Below are positions 8,814-14,351 of a stretch of DNA of 20,765 nucleotides, piece by piece. This stretch comes from Candidatus Scybalomonas excrementavium (lineage in GTDB: Bacteria; Bacillota; Clostridia; Lachnospirales; Lachnospiraceae), in contig JADIML010000080.1 in NCBI GenBank assembly GCA_017694765.1, positions 1 through 20,765 of the forward strand, given 5' to 3'. How positions within the stretch are numbered: position 1 is the first letter of the stretch; the number at the start of each line of letters is the position of its first letter. Under the pieces are notes generated by a model. It searched no databases, was not told the DNA's origin, and worked only from the letters and a program-made list of their open reading frames with translations. The translations under genes and the position numbers were made by a program.

Positions 8814-10124
8814 TTAATTTCCCATATTAAATGAAACCGTATCTTGTGCTGTTTTTAGTTCTTGATCAACGTCTCCTCCTGAACAAATATTTGTAGCAGC
8901 AACAGCGAGAGCATCGTTTGCTTCTGTATAATAAACTCCTGTTTCAAATGTTGGGGTTTTCGTAGCAAAGTCAGTAATCAATTCAAAAATTGCTTCTCCA
9001 CCATAAAAATCTTGTGGTTCTGTATAGACTTTACTTTCTCCAGCTGGACTCCATGTCGCAAGAGCCCCTGAGCTAGGAAGAATCGTATCATATAACTCTA
9101 TACTACCAGCAAAGGTTTTCTTGAGAAAATCAACAGCTAATTCTTGATTTTTACAATTTGTTGTAACTCCCCATGAAGCTCCACCTTGGCTAGAATAATG
9201 CGTTGCTTCTTGTACATCTGGTAAGGACGGCATATTCGTTACACCCCAATTTCCTGCTTGTTCCTTTGCAGTTTCCACACTTGCTAAAATCCAGCACCCA
9301 TTAATAACACCCGCTGTCTTTCCACTTGTAAAAGTCGCTATGTATTCATCCCAGCTATTTCCTCTTGTCATAACACCTGTATCTAATAACTCTTTATAAA
9401 TACTCATACTTTTCTTTAACAGCTCATTCTCTACAAAGTTTGGACTTCCATCTTCGTTCCAAATGCCTCCTTTTGCAGATTGTACGATTTGAAGTATAAA
9501 ATCAGAAGAAGTTGCTGGAACAGATAATAATGAATAGCCTGTTTTGTCTAATACATCTTTTCCAATTTTAAGAAATTCATTCCAATCAATATCTGTTAAA
9601 TCATCTAACGTATATCCAGCCTCTTTTAAAATATCAGTACGATAAGCAGCTATCTCTGTTCCATTATCAAAAGGAACTCCATAATTTTTTCCATCTACCA
9701 TAGAGCTTCCTAATTTTCCTTCTGGAAACTCAGAAAATGGAATTCCAGATTCAGTTAAGTCTGTAAAAAAATCTGGATATGTCATAACATACTTTTGATA
9801 GGCGAAGTCTTGCATTAACAAAATATCTGGTAATTCACTATAATTTCCAGAAGATAATATAGTTCCTAGCTGTGTTTGCATATCGTCCCATGAAACTTCT
9901 ACAATATTTAACTTAAAATCAGGATCTTCTTTTTGATAAATCTTTTCAGCTTCTTCCATTGCATATATATTAAATGCTTTATCCCATGCCCAAACAGTTA
10001 ATGTGTGTTCGTTTTTCTCTTCCCCACCTTGTTTTCCTTCGACATTATCGCCAGAACCCTGCCCACATGCAGCCAAAGAAAATACCATACTCATAGTCAA
10101 TAAAAATGTTATAATTTTTTTCAT
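8814..10124 (-). CDS. Extracellular solute-binding lipoprotein of sugar ABC importer
   Basis: The start is ATG 10124 (MKKIITFLLTM), nine bases after a GGAGG site, giving 436 residues; upstream ATGs are too close to or before that site. The signal peptide ends in lipobox SLAAC, so Cys20 is the lipid anchor. The mature protein opens with HTLTVWAWDKAFN, the typical first strand of family 1 sugar-binding proteins, and contains the usual late motif TFTSGKTAGVINGCW. It delivers substrate to the two permeases encoded downstream. The gene is preceded by an AraC-family regulator gene and a promoter with a good -10 but a poor -35, suggesting activation. The ligand cannot be read from the sequence. Confidence 0.93.
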   Translation of the reverse strand: MKKIITFLLTMSMVFSLAACGQGSGDNVEGKQGGEEKNEHTLTVWAWDKAFNIYAMEEAEKIYQKEDPDFKLNIVEVSWDDMQTQLGTILSSGNYSELPDILLMQDFAYQKYVMTYPDFFTDLTESGIPFSEFPEGKLGSSMVDGKNYGVPFDNGTEIAAYRTDILKEAGYTLDDLTDIDWNEFLKIGKDVLDKTGYSLLSVPATSSDFILQIVQSAKGGIWNEDGSPNFVENELLKKSMSIYKELLDTGVMTRGNSWDEYIATFTSGKTAGVINGCWILASVETAKEQAGNWGVTNMPSLPDVQEATHYSSQGGASWGVTTNCKNQELAVDFLKKTFAGSIELYDTILPSSGALATWSPAGESKVYTEPQDFYGGEAIFELITDFATKTPTFETGVYYTEANDALAVAATNICSGGDVDQELKTAQDTVSFNMGN

Positions 10125-10166
10125 TTCCATAATCCTCCATATCATTTTTACCCCAATTCACTGTTT

Positions 10167-10178
10167 ATTGTGCACAAT
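10167..10178. promoter_or_regulatory. Palindrome in the binding-protein leader
   Basis: ATTGTGCACAAT is a perfect 12-bp palindrome about 25-35 bp downstream of the predicted transcription start. It shares the TGTGCA core with the repeats at 10250 and 11161. It could be a regulator-binding site, with AraC the nearest candidate. Position and core are seen; binding is inferred. Confidence 0.4.
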
Positions 10179-10208
10179 TTTTACACAGTTTACAACGGAT
10201 ATATGAAC

Positions 10209-10237
10209 ATTATATCAAATTTTCCACTTTTTTGTTG
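10209..10237 (-). promoter_or_regulatory. Probable activator-dependent promoter of the binding-protein operon
   Basis: A consensus TATAAT lies at 10209-10214 on the minus strand. Seventeen bases upstream the hexamer is CAACAA, a poor -35. A weak -35 with a candidate AraC site (10250-10266) just upstream fits activator-dependent initiation. Confidence 0.5.
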
Positions 10238-10249
10238 TTAGTTTCAATA

Positions 10250-10266
10250 CAAAACTGTGCAAATTC
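10250..10266. repeat. 17-bp repeat copy 1, candidate AraC-regulator site
   Basis: CAAAACTGTGCAAATTC (plus strand) matches the copy at 11161-11177 at 15 of 17 positions in the same orientation. It lies about 8 bp past the araC stop and roughly 50-65 bp upstream of the predicted start of the binding-protein operon, the usual place for an AraC-family activator. Confidence 0.5.
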
Positions 10267-10274
10267 GCTTTTTT

Positions 10275-11189
10275 TCACCATCCTTTATGTGCACTTATTC
10301 TATAATGTTTCAAATTATCTGCTCGATTTTCGTTTGATTTTTTCCATTGATATGGCGATATTCCAAATAGTTTCTTGAAATTTCGATTAAAAGTAGATAT
10401 AGTTCCAAACCCTACTCGATATGCGATTTCTTCCATGGATTTTTCTGTTCTTTTGATTAGATGACATGCTTTTTGTATTCGTACAAAATTAATAAAATCA
10501 ATGGGTTTCATATGTATACTACTAACAAATAATTTTCGAAAATAACTCTCACTCATATTACAAACTTCTGCTAATTGTGGAATATAAATCTCTTCAAAAA
10601 AATGCTCTTCTATATATTGAATCGCTGGTGCTAGAAACATATTTTTTTCATAATTTTCCTTTTCTTTTGCATTGATACGAATAATTTCAACAAGTAATGT
10701 TTGTGTAAGTCCCCTTAATGATTCTTGATAAAACTCTACCTTTTCCAAACACTCTAAACGAATCAATTCTAAAATTCTTTTTAATTTTTCATTTTTTTGT
10801 ACATTCATATAATGTGACTTTTCATAAATTTTTTGCTTTAGATACTTTGCTTTTATCATATTGGTATCATACTGTTCGCTAAGAATCGTTTCCACATCAA
10901 AATAAAACCATTCCCAATATACCTTTGTCCCTTTGATAGAATTTGTTGTATGCAAAAAATATGGTGGAATAATCATAATACTCCCTGCTTCAAACGGATA
11001 AGTTTTTTCTCCTAATATAACATCTCCTTTTCCTGCGTAACAAATCCCAATTTCTAAATAGTTGTGATAATGCAAATAATCTACATCTTTTCCATATTCT
11101 CGAATCCATTCCCTTCCAATTAATGCTAATACAATTTCATCTTCTTCCATTTGGTAATAACGAAACTGTGCAATTTCTCTTTTTTTCAT
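10275..11189 (-). CDS. AraC-family transcriptional regulator with cupin sensor domain
   Basis: The protein has 304 residues. The N-terminal half is a cupin-like ligand-binding domain (HYHNYLEIGICYAGKG, then AGSIMIIPPYFLHTT). The C-terminal 100 residues carry two helix-turn-helix motifs, LAEVCNMSESYFRKLF and IAYRVGFGTISTFNRNFKK, ending in the family signature FGISPYQWKK. Such regulators usually activate sugar-use genes when ligand binds. The gene stands directly upstream of the second importer operon in the same orientation and is its likely regulator. The ATG has an AGGAGG ribosome binding site. Its leader contains an intrinsic terminator-like hairpin, and a near-identical 17-bp repeat lies at codons 5-10 and just after the stop. 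Confidence 0.94.
   Translation of the reverse strand: MKKREIAQFRYYQMEEDEIVLALIGREWIREYGKDVDYLHYHNYLEIGICYAGKGDVILGEKTYPFEAGSIMIIPPYFLHTTNSIKGTKVYWEWFYFDVETILSEQYDTNMIKAKYLKQKIYEKSHYMNVQKNEKLKRILELIRLECLEKVEFYQESLRGLTQTLLVEIIRINAKEKENYEKNMFLAPAIQYIEEHFFEEIYIPQLAEVCNMSESYFRKLFVSSIHMKPIDFINFVRIQKACHLIKRTEKSMEEIAYRVGFGTISTFNRNFKKLFGISPYQWKKSNENRADNLKHYRISAHKGW
11161..11177. repeat. 17-bp repeat copy 2, inside the araC 5' coding region
   Basis: CGAAACTGTGCAATTTC (plus strand) lies within the first codons of araC and matches the copy at 10250-10266 with two differences. A regulator site here could mediate autoregulation. Chance similarity is possible, since the repeat also encodes residues. Confidence 0.4.
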
Positions 11190-11209
11190 TCTTATTTTCC
11201 TCCTAACAT

Positions 11210-11251
11210 AAAAAAATTAGGACAAAAATCCTTTCTTATGATTTCTGTCCT
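11210..11251 (-). terminator. Terminator or attenuator in the araC leader
   Basis: On the minus strand AGGACAGAAATC (11240-11251) pairs with GATTTTTGTCCT (11219-11230) with one mismatch, followed by AATTTTTTT ending at 11210. The araC ribosome binding site begins only six bases later, leaving no room for a promoter in between, so araC mRNA must pass through this hairpin. It may also end the upstream TRIC transcript. A TATAAT at 11277-11282 with a poor -35 could start a short araC leader. Confidence 0.65.
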
Positions 11252-11330
11252 TATTCCCTTCTTGCATATTTACTTTATTATAAAAATATAAAAAACACTT
11301 TACTTCTTTATAAAATACTACTTCTTTTCT

Positions 11331-11468
11331 TCAACTTAATAACCACTCTAACATTCTTCCTTCCTCTAACTTTTCAAAGTATAATTCTATCCTTGGTATT
11401 CTTCCAATTGGCAATGACCAAATAAGCTGCTGTTTTATCCACTCTTTATTCTGTTGATATTTTGACAT
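11331..11468 (-). CDS. Possible small protein overlapping the TRIC gene end
   Basis: A 45-codon frame starts at ATG 11468 inside the end of the TRIC gene and stops with TGA at 11331. The product begins MSKYQQNKEWIKQQLIW and ends KLEEGRMLEWLLS, a plausible amphipathic mix of charged and hydrophobic residues. There is no good ribosome binding site; translation could be coupled to the TRIC gene, which it overlaps by 23 bp. It could equally be a chance frame or the tail of a gene lost by rearrangement. I do not recognise a family. Confidence 0.25.
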   Translation of the reverse strand: MSKYQQNKEWIKQQLIWSLPIGRIPRIELYFEKLEEGRMLEWLLS

Positions 11469-12051
11469 GCACTCGTGGTAAATGAACTTTTTTCCAAAAA
11501 CAAAACATACGTATCATAAATGTAATCGTCCAAGACACAAGTATCGCAATGCTCATTTCATAAAAATGCTGGAAACAAATGAGTGCTATTCCTCCAACGA
11601 CAGCTGCCACTGCATAAATATCATAACAAAAAATAGCAGGTTTTCGATTTACGATGATATCTCGAACCATTCCTCCACCTGCACCTGTCACACAGGCAGC
11701 AAATAATATAACCATTGTATTTTGTCCAGATTGTATCATACTTGCTGCTGCCGAAATCGCAAAGGCTGCAAGTCCAATGGCATCAATAGTAACAAAAACC
11801 ATTTGATTTAATACATTTTTACGAAGAAAAATAGCAAAACTTCCTCCCAGAAAAATAACTCCCCATGTCCATTCACTTGTAAAAAATAAAGGGAGTCCTT
11901 CATTTAAAATAGCATCTCTTAAAATCCCTCCTCCCATAGCTGTAATAGCAGCCATTACATAAATTCCAAAGAGATCAAACTTTTCTTCCATGGCTACTAC
12001 TGCGCCTGAAATTGCAAAAGCAAAAACTCCAATTGCTTCTAAAATATCCAC
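11446..12051 (-). CDS. TRIC/UPF0126 family membrane protein, possible glycine transporter
   Basis: This 201-residue protein has about six to seven membrane helices in two homologous halves. Each half carries the family hallmark: GGGILRD at residues 40-46 and GGGMVRD at 125-131. The family (UPF0126, YadS/YicG-like) is structurally related to trimeric intracellular cation channels; a role in glycine transport has been proposed because of its riboswitch association. The start is GTG 12051, with GGAAGGTGA as ribosome binding site. The gene has its own promoter and a tandem glycine riboswitch starting just after the agcS stop, which supports a glycine-related job. Channel versus transporter function and the direction of transport cannot be decided here. 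Confidence 0.9.
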   Translation of the reverse strand: MDILEAIGVFAFAISGAVVAMEEKFDLFGIYVMAAITAMGGGILRDAILNEGLPLFFTSEWTWGVIFLGGSFAIFLRKNVLNQMVFVTIDAIGLAAFAISAAASMIQSGQNTMVILFAACVTGAGGGMVRDIIVNRKPAIFCYDIYAVAAVVGGIALICFQHFYEMSIAILVSWTITFMIRMFCFWKKVHLPRVHVKISTE

Positions 12052-12080
12052 TCAATCACCTTCCATTATCTTTTTTCTTG

Positions 12081-12200
12081 TAGATAGCACACTCTTCGCG
12101 ACTTTCGAGAACTTCTAGCAACGTACACTTTGTCGCGCGGTCGCAGTTTACGAAGTAAAATTTTTCCCATTGCGACCTGCGCATACTTCGCACGTAGTGC
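12081..12200. other. G+C-rich self-complementary element between riboswitch and TRIC gene
   Basis: By my count this 120-bp stretch has 58 G+C (about 48%), well above the AT-rich surroundings. GCGCGGTCGCA (12135-12145) pairs with TGCGACCTGCGC (12171-12182) with one bulge around a 25-nt loop. CG-containing words such as CTTCGCG, CTTTCG and CTTCGCAC recur. It could be a dispersed intergenic repeat, a structured RNA or the remains of a foreign insertion. An 82-codon minus frame crosses it and stops four bases before the TRIC GTG, but has no credible start. Confidence 0.5.
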
Positions 12201-12269
12201 TTTTTTCTTTCATAGGAAACGGCAATTTTACCAATTAATGTAACAAGGTATTTCCTATGAAAGAAAAAA
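12201..12269. repeat. Perfect 19-bp inverted repeat after the TRIC riboswitch terminator
   Basis: TTTTTTCTTTCATAGGAAA (12201-12219) is exactly complementary to 12251-12269, with a 31-nt spacer. On the minus strand its first arm is the terminator U-tract plus ten downstream bases. The hairpin could form only in read-through RNA. A similar arrangement follows the agcS riboswitch. Confidence 0.8.
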
Positions 12270-12310
12270 GGTGTAATGATAGTAACATAGATCGACACTA
12301 TCATTACACC
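12261..12310 (-). terminator. Terminator of the tandem glycine riboswitch (expression platform)
   Basis: On the minus strand GGTGTAATGATAGT (12297-12310) pairs perfectly over 14 bp with ACTATCATTACACC (12270-12283) and is followed by TTTTTTCTT. It begins a few bases after the second aptamer, so it is the likely on/off element controlling the TRIC gene. Confidence 0.88.
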
Positions 12311-12315
12311 TCTGT

Positions 12316-12473
12316 ATTGGTACCTGAAAGATTCTCGGTTTCCCGATTGCTTCTTGGGTGCTATGCTTTCCAGAGTTTTGTCAAGATTCGGTCCTTTTAC
12401 CTGAGAGTTTATGTGTGTATTTCCCCTTCGGTGCTGTATGTACAGTCTCTCCCAAATCCGTCATCCAAACTTT
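12316..12473 (-). ncRNA. Tandem glycine riboswitch
   Basis: On the minus strand the first aptamer shows GGGAGAG, then CACCGAAGGGGAAA, then CTCTCAGGTAAAAGGAC (about 12390-12461). A short linker leads to a second aptamer with ACTCTGGAAAG, the CACCCAAGAAGCAATC region, GGGAAACC and TCTTTCAGGTACC (about 12316-12385). These are the conserved blocks of the two-aptamer gcvT-type glycine riboswitch. A terminator follows at once, then the TRIC gene. Ligand identity rests on motif match; I cannot tell whether glycine turns expression on or off. Confidence 0.93.
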
Positions 12474-12489
12474 TATTCTTATGGATTTT

Positions 12490-12518
12490 AGTATAACAAT
12501 GGAATGAAAAAAAGACAA
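12490..12518 (-). promoter_or_regulatory. Sigma-A promoter of the riboswitch-TRIC unit
   Basis: TTGTCT (12513-12518) and TATACT (12490-12495) on the minus strand are spaced 17 bp. The -35 lies only 8 bp after the agcS stop, so the TRIC gene has its own start in addition to any read-through from agcS. Confidence 0.75.
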
Positions 12519-12526
12519 TCCCTTTT

Positions 12527-13945
12527 TTATTCTAACGCCGTACTTTCTTGCGTTTGCTTTTCCTCTTCTATTCTCTGCTTACTCCCATACTTTTTATAGA
12601 TAAAAGCTACCACTCCACTTAATGCTAATAATGCTAATACATTTGGGATTACCATTAGTCCATTAAATAAATCTGAAAGCGCCCACACAAAGTTTAATTT
12701 CAAACTTGAGCCTATAATAATAAAAACAAGCACAAGTAATGAATAAATTTTTCCAGATTTTTTTCCAAATAAATATTCTACATTGACTTTTCCGAAAAAA
12801 TGCCATCCTAATATTGTAGAAAAGGCAAAGAAAAAGAGACAAACTGCCACAAAAATATCCCCTAGAGAACCAAAACTTTTCATAAAAGCAAGTTGTGTTA
12901 AAGCAATCCCTTCTTTGCCACTGTCCAATACTCCTGTTGTTAAAATTGCAAAAACAGTTAAGTTTAGTACGATAAATGTATCGATAAAAACACTTACCAT
13001 AGCAACTAATCCTTGTTCATGAGGATTTTTTGCTTTTGCCCTTGCATGAGCATGTGGTGTGGAACCCATACCAGCTTCATTGGCAAATAGTCCTCTTGCT
13101 ACTCCAAAACGAATTGCTTCTCTTACTGTAATACCTGCTCCTGCTCCTAATATAGCTTTTGGTTGGAAAGCTGATACAAAAATCATCTTAAGTGCTTCTG
13201 GAAATGCAGAGATATGGCTAACAATAAGCCCCAAACTTCCAATAATATAAACAAATGCCATAAATGGAACAAACTTCTCCACAACAGATGCTAAACGCTT
13301 TGTTCCTCCTAAAAAAATAAATCCTGATAAAGCTGCTGTTAAAACTCCAATTACAACTGGAGAAACGTGAATGTTCCTATTTCCAAATACTTCTGAAAAC
13401 GCTGTCCCAATGGAATTGGATTGTACCATATTCCCCATAAACCCAAGAGCTAATGTAATTAGCACAGCAAAGCTAGCTGCAAGCATTTTCCCAGCCTTTC
13501 CATGAAATGCTTGTTGTATATAATAAACCGGACCTCCTGTCACTTCTCCGTCTATGGTTGTTTTATACTTTTGAGCCAATGTTGCTTCTGAATAAATCGT
13601 TGCCATTCCAAAAAAAGCACTAACCCACATCCAAAAGATAGCTCCTGGTCCTCCACCAATTAACGCTGTTGCAACACCTGTCAAACTTCCTGTTCCTACT
13701 TGGGAAGCTATCGCCGTTGCAAGTGCTTGAAATGGAGTCATTTCTCCTTCCTTTCTTTCATGCTTTTTGGAACCATTAGAACTAAAATTACCAAAAATTA
13801 GCTGAAAACCTTCTTTTAATTTTGTTACTTGGATAAATTTTAACCGAATGGTAAAAAAGATACCCGTACCACAAAGTAGCACTAAGAGCAATGAATTCCA
13901 TAATAGATTGTTCATTGAATTGACTAGACTTAATATTGTTTCCAT
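12527..13945 (-). CDS. AgcS-type alanine/glycine:cation symporter
   Basis: This is a 472-residue inner-membrane protein of the sodium:alanine symporter family (AGCS), a normal length, with roughly ten or more hydrophobic segments. Family motifs include QVGTGSLTGVATALIGGGPG, FWMWVSAFFGMAT, EATLAQKYK and NEAGMGSTPHAHARAKAKNP. Members import alanine or glycine with sodium or protons. The upstream glycine riboswitch indicates that glycine, or relief from excess glycine, is relevant here. The ATG has a strong AAGGAGGAG ribosome binding site. The C-terminal tail is rich in Glu and Gln. No clear terminator is seen after the stop, where the TRIC promoter begins. Confidence 0.94.
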   Translation of the reverse strand: METILSLVNSMNNLLWNSLLLVLLCGTGIFFTIRLKFIQVTKLKEGFQLIFGNFSSNGSKKHERKEGEMTPFQALATAIASQVGTGSLTGVATALIGGGPGAIFWMWVSAFFGMATIYSEATLAQKYKTTIDGEVTGGPVYYIQQAFHGKAGKMLAASFAVLITLALGFMGNMVQSNSIGTAFSEVFGNRNIHVSPVVIGVLTAALSGFIFLGGTKRLASVVEKFVPFMAFVYIIGSLGLIVSHISAFPEALKMIFVSAFQPKAILGAGAGITVREAIRFGVARGLFANEAGMGSTPHAHARAKAKNPHEQGLVAMVSVFIDTFIVLNLTVFAILTTGVLDSGKEGIALTQLAFMKSFGSLGDIFVAVCLFFFAFSTILGWHFFGKVNVEYLFGKKSGKIYSLLVLVFIIIGSSLKLNFVWALSDLFNGLMVIPNVLALLALSGVVAFIYKKYGSKQRIEEEKQTQESTALE

Positions 13946-14041
13946 GATTGTTTTCTCCTCCTTATTTTAACACTGTGTGAATATAAGACAGTGATTCCTT
14001 CTCTTCCTATCTCATTGATACACACTCTATACCTATAGTGC

Positions 14042-14105
14042 TTTTTCATTTCATGGAATTCTAATATTTTCGTACATATATCCTATTTCCCAATGAAATG
14101 AAAAA
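14042..14105. repeat. 13-bp inverted repeat after the agcS riboswitch terminator
   Basis: TTTTTCATTTCAT (14042-14054) is exactly complementary to 14093-14105. On the minus strand the first arm is part of the terminator U-tract plus eight bases. The stem can extend through GGAA/TTCC with bulges. It mirrors the repeat at 12201-12269, and both distal arms are followed by GCACTA on the minus strand. Confidence 0.7.
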
Positions 14106-14131
14106 AAAGAGCTGATAGTTATCAGCCCTCT
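14101..14131 (-). terminator. Terminator of the agcS glycine riboswitch
   Basis: On the minus strand AGGGCTGATA pairs with TATCAGCTCT around a short AC loop, with one G-U pair, followed by eight T (14101-14108). It lies between the aptamer and agcS and is the likely expression platform. Confidence 0.87.
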
Positions 14132-14162
14132 AAAGAGTAGAACATTTGCATTTTTTGATATG

Positions 14163-14279
14163 CTCTGTCCTTTTGCCTGAGAGATTAACAAAAAAGTGTA
14201 AGTCCATCACTTTTTTGCCGTACACCTTCGGCGCTTCTTTTATGAAGACTCTCCAGAGTGCCTACTTTTTTATGTAGGC
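14163..14279 (-). ncRNA. Single-aptamer glycine riboswitch upstream of agcS
   Basis: The minus strand shows CTCTGGAGAG, then GCGCCGAAGGTGTACGGCAA, then CTCTCAGGCAAAAGGACAGAG, the conserved core of one glycine aptamer (14163-14258). A leader hairpin GCCTAC/GTAGGC (14260-14279) precedes it. No second aptamer follows; a short GCAT/ATGC hairpin after it resembles the ghost aptamer of singlet types. Glycine riboswitches ahead of agcS are known, for example in Streptococcus pyogenes. Confidence 0.93.
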
Positions 14280-14285
14280 TTCTTT

Positions 14286-14314
14286 ACTTTACCACGTTAT
14301 ATTCTTTTTCGCAA
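14286..14314 (-). promoter_or_regulatory. Promoter of the riboswitch-agcS unit
   Basis: TTGCGA (14309-14314) and TAAAGT (14286-14291) on the minus strand are spaced 17 bp. They sit just upstream of the leader hairpin and aptamer, in the short gap after the MerR-methyltransferase gene. Confidence 0.65.
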
Positions 14315-14351
14315 GTTCTTTTTTCTAAAATTTTACTGAAAAAGTTTCTGT

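Noticed and set aside
12056..12304. 82-codon minus-strand frame from the riboswitch terminator to just before the TRIC start
   Set aside because: Its first start lies inside the terminator hairpin, no ribosome binding site precedes any internal ATG, and it crosses the inverted repeats. Most likely it is an accidental frame through the structured element.
12257..12496. 79-codon plus-strand frame
   Set aside because: It lies antisense across the tandem glycine riboswitch and its terminator, and its sequence is explained by those RNA motifs.
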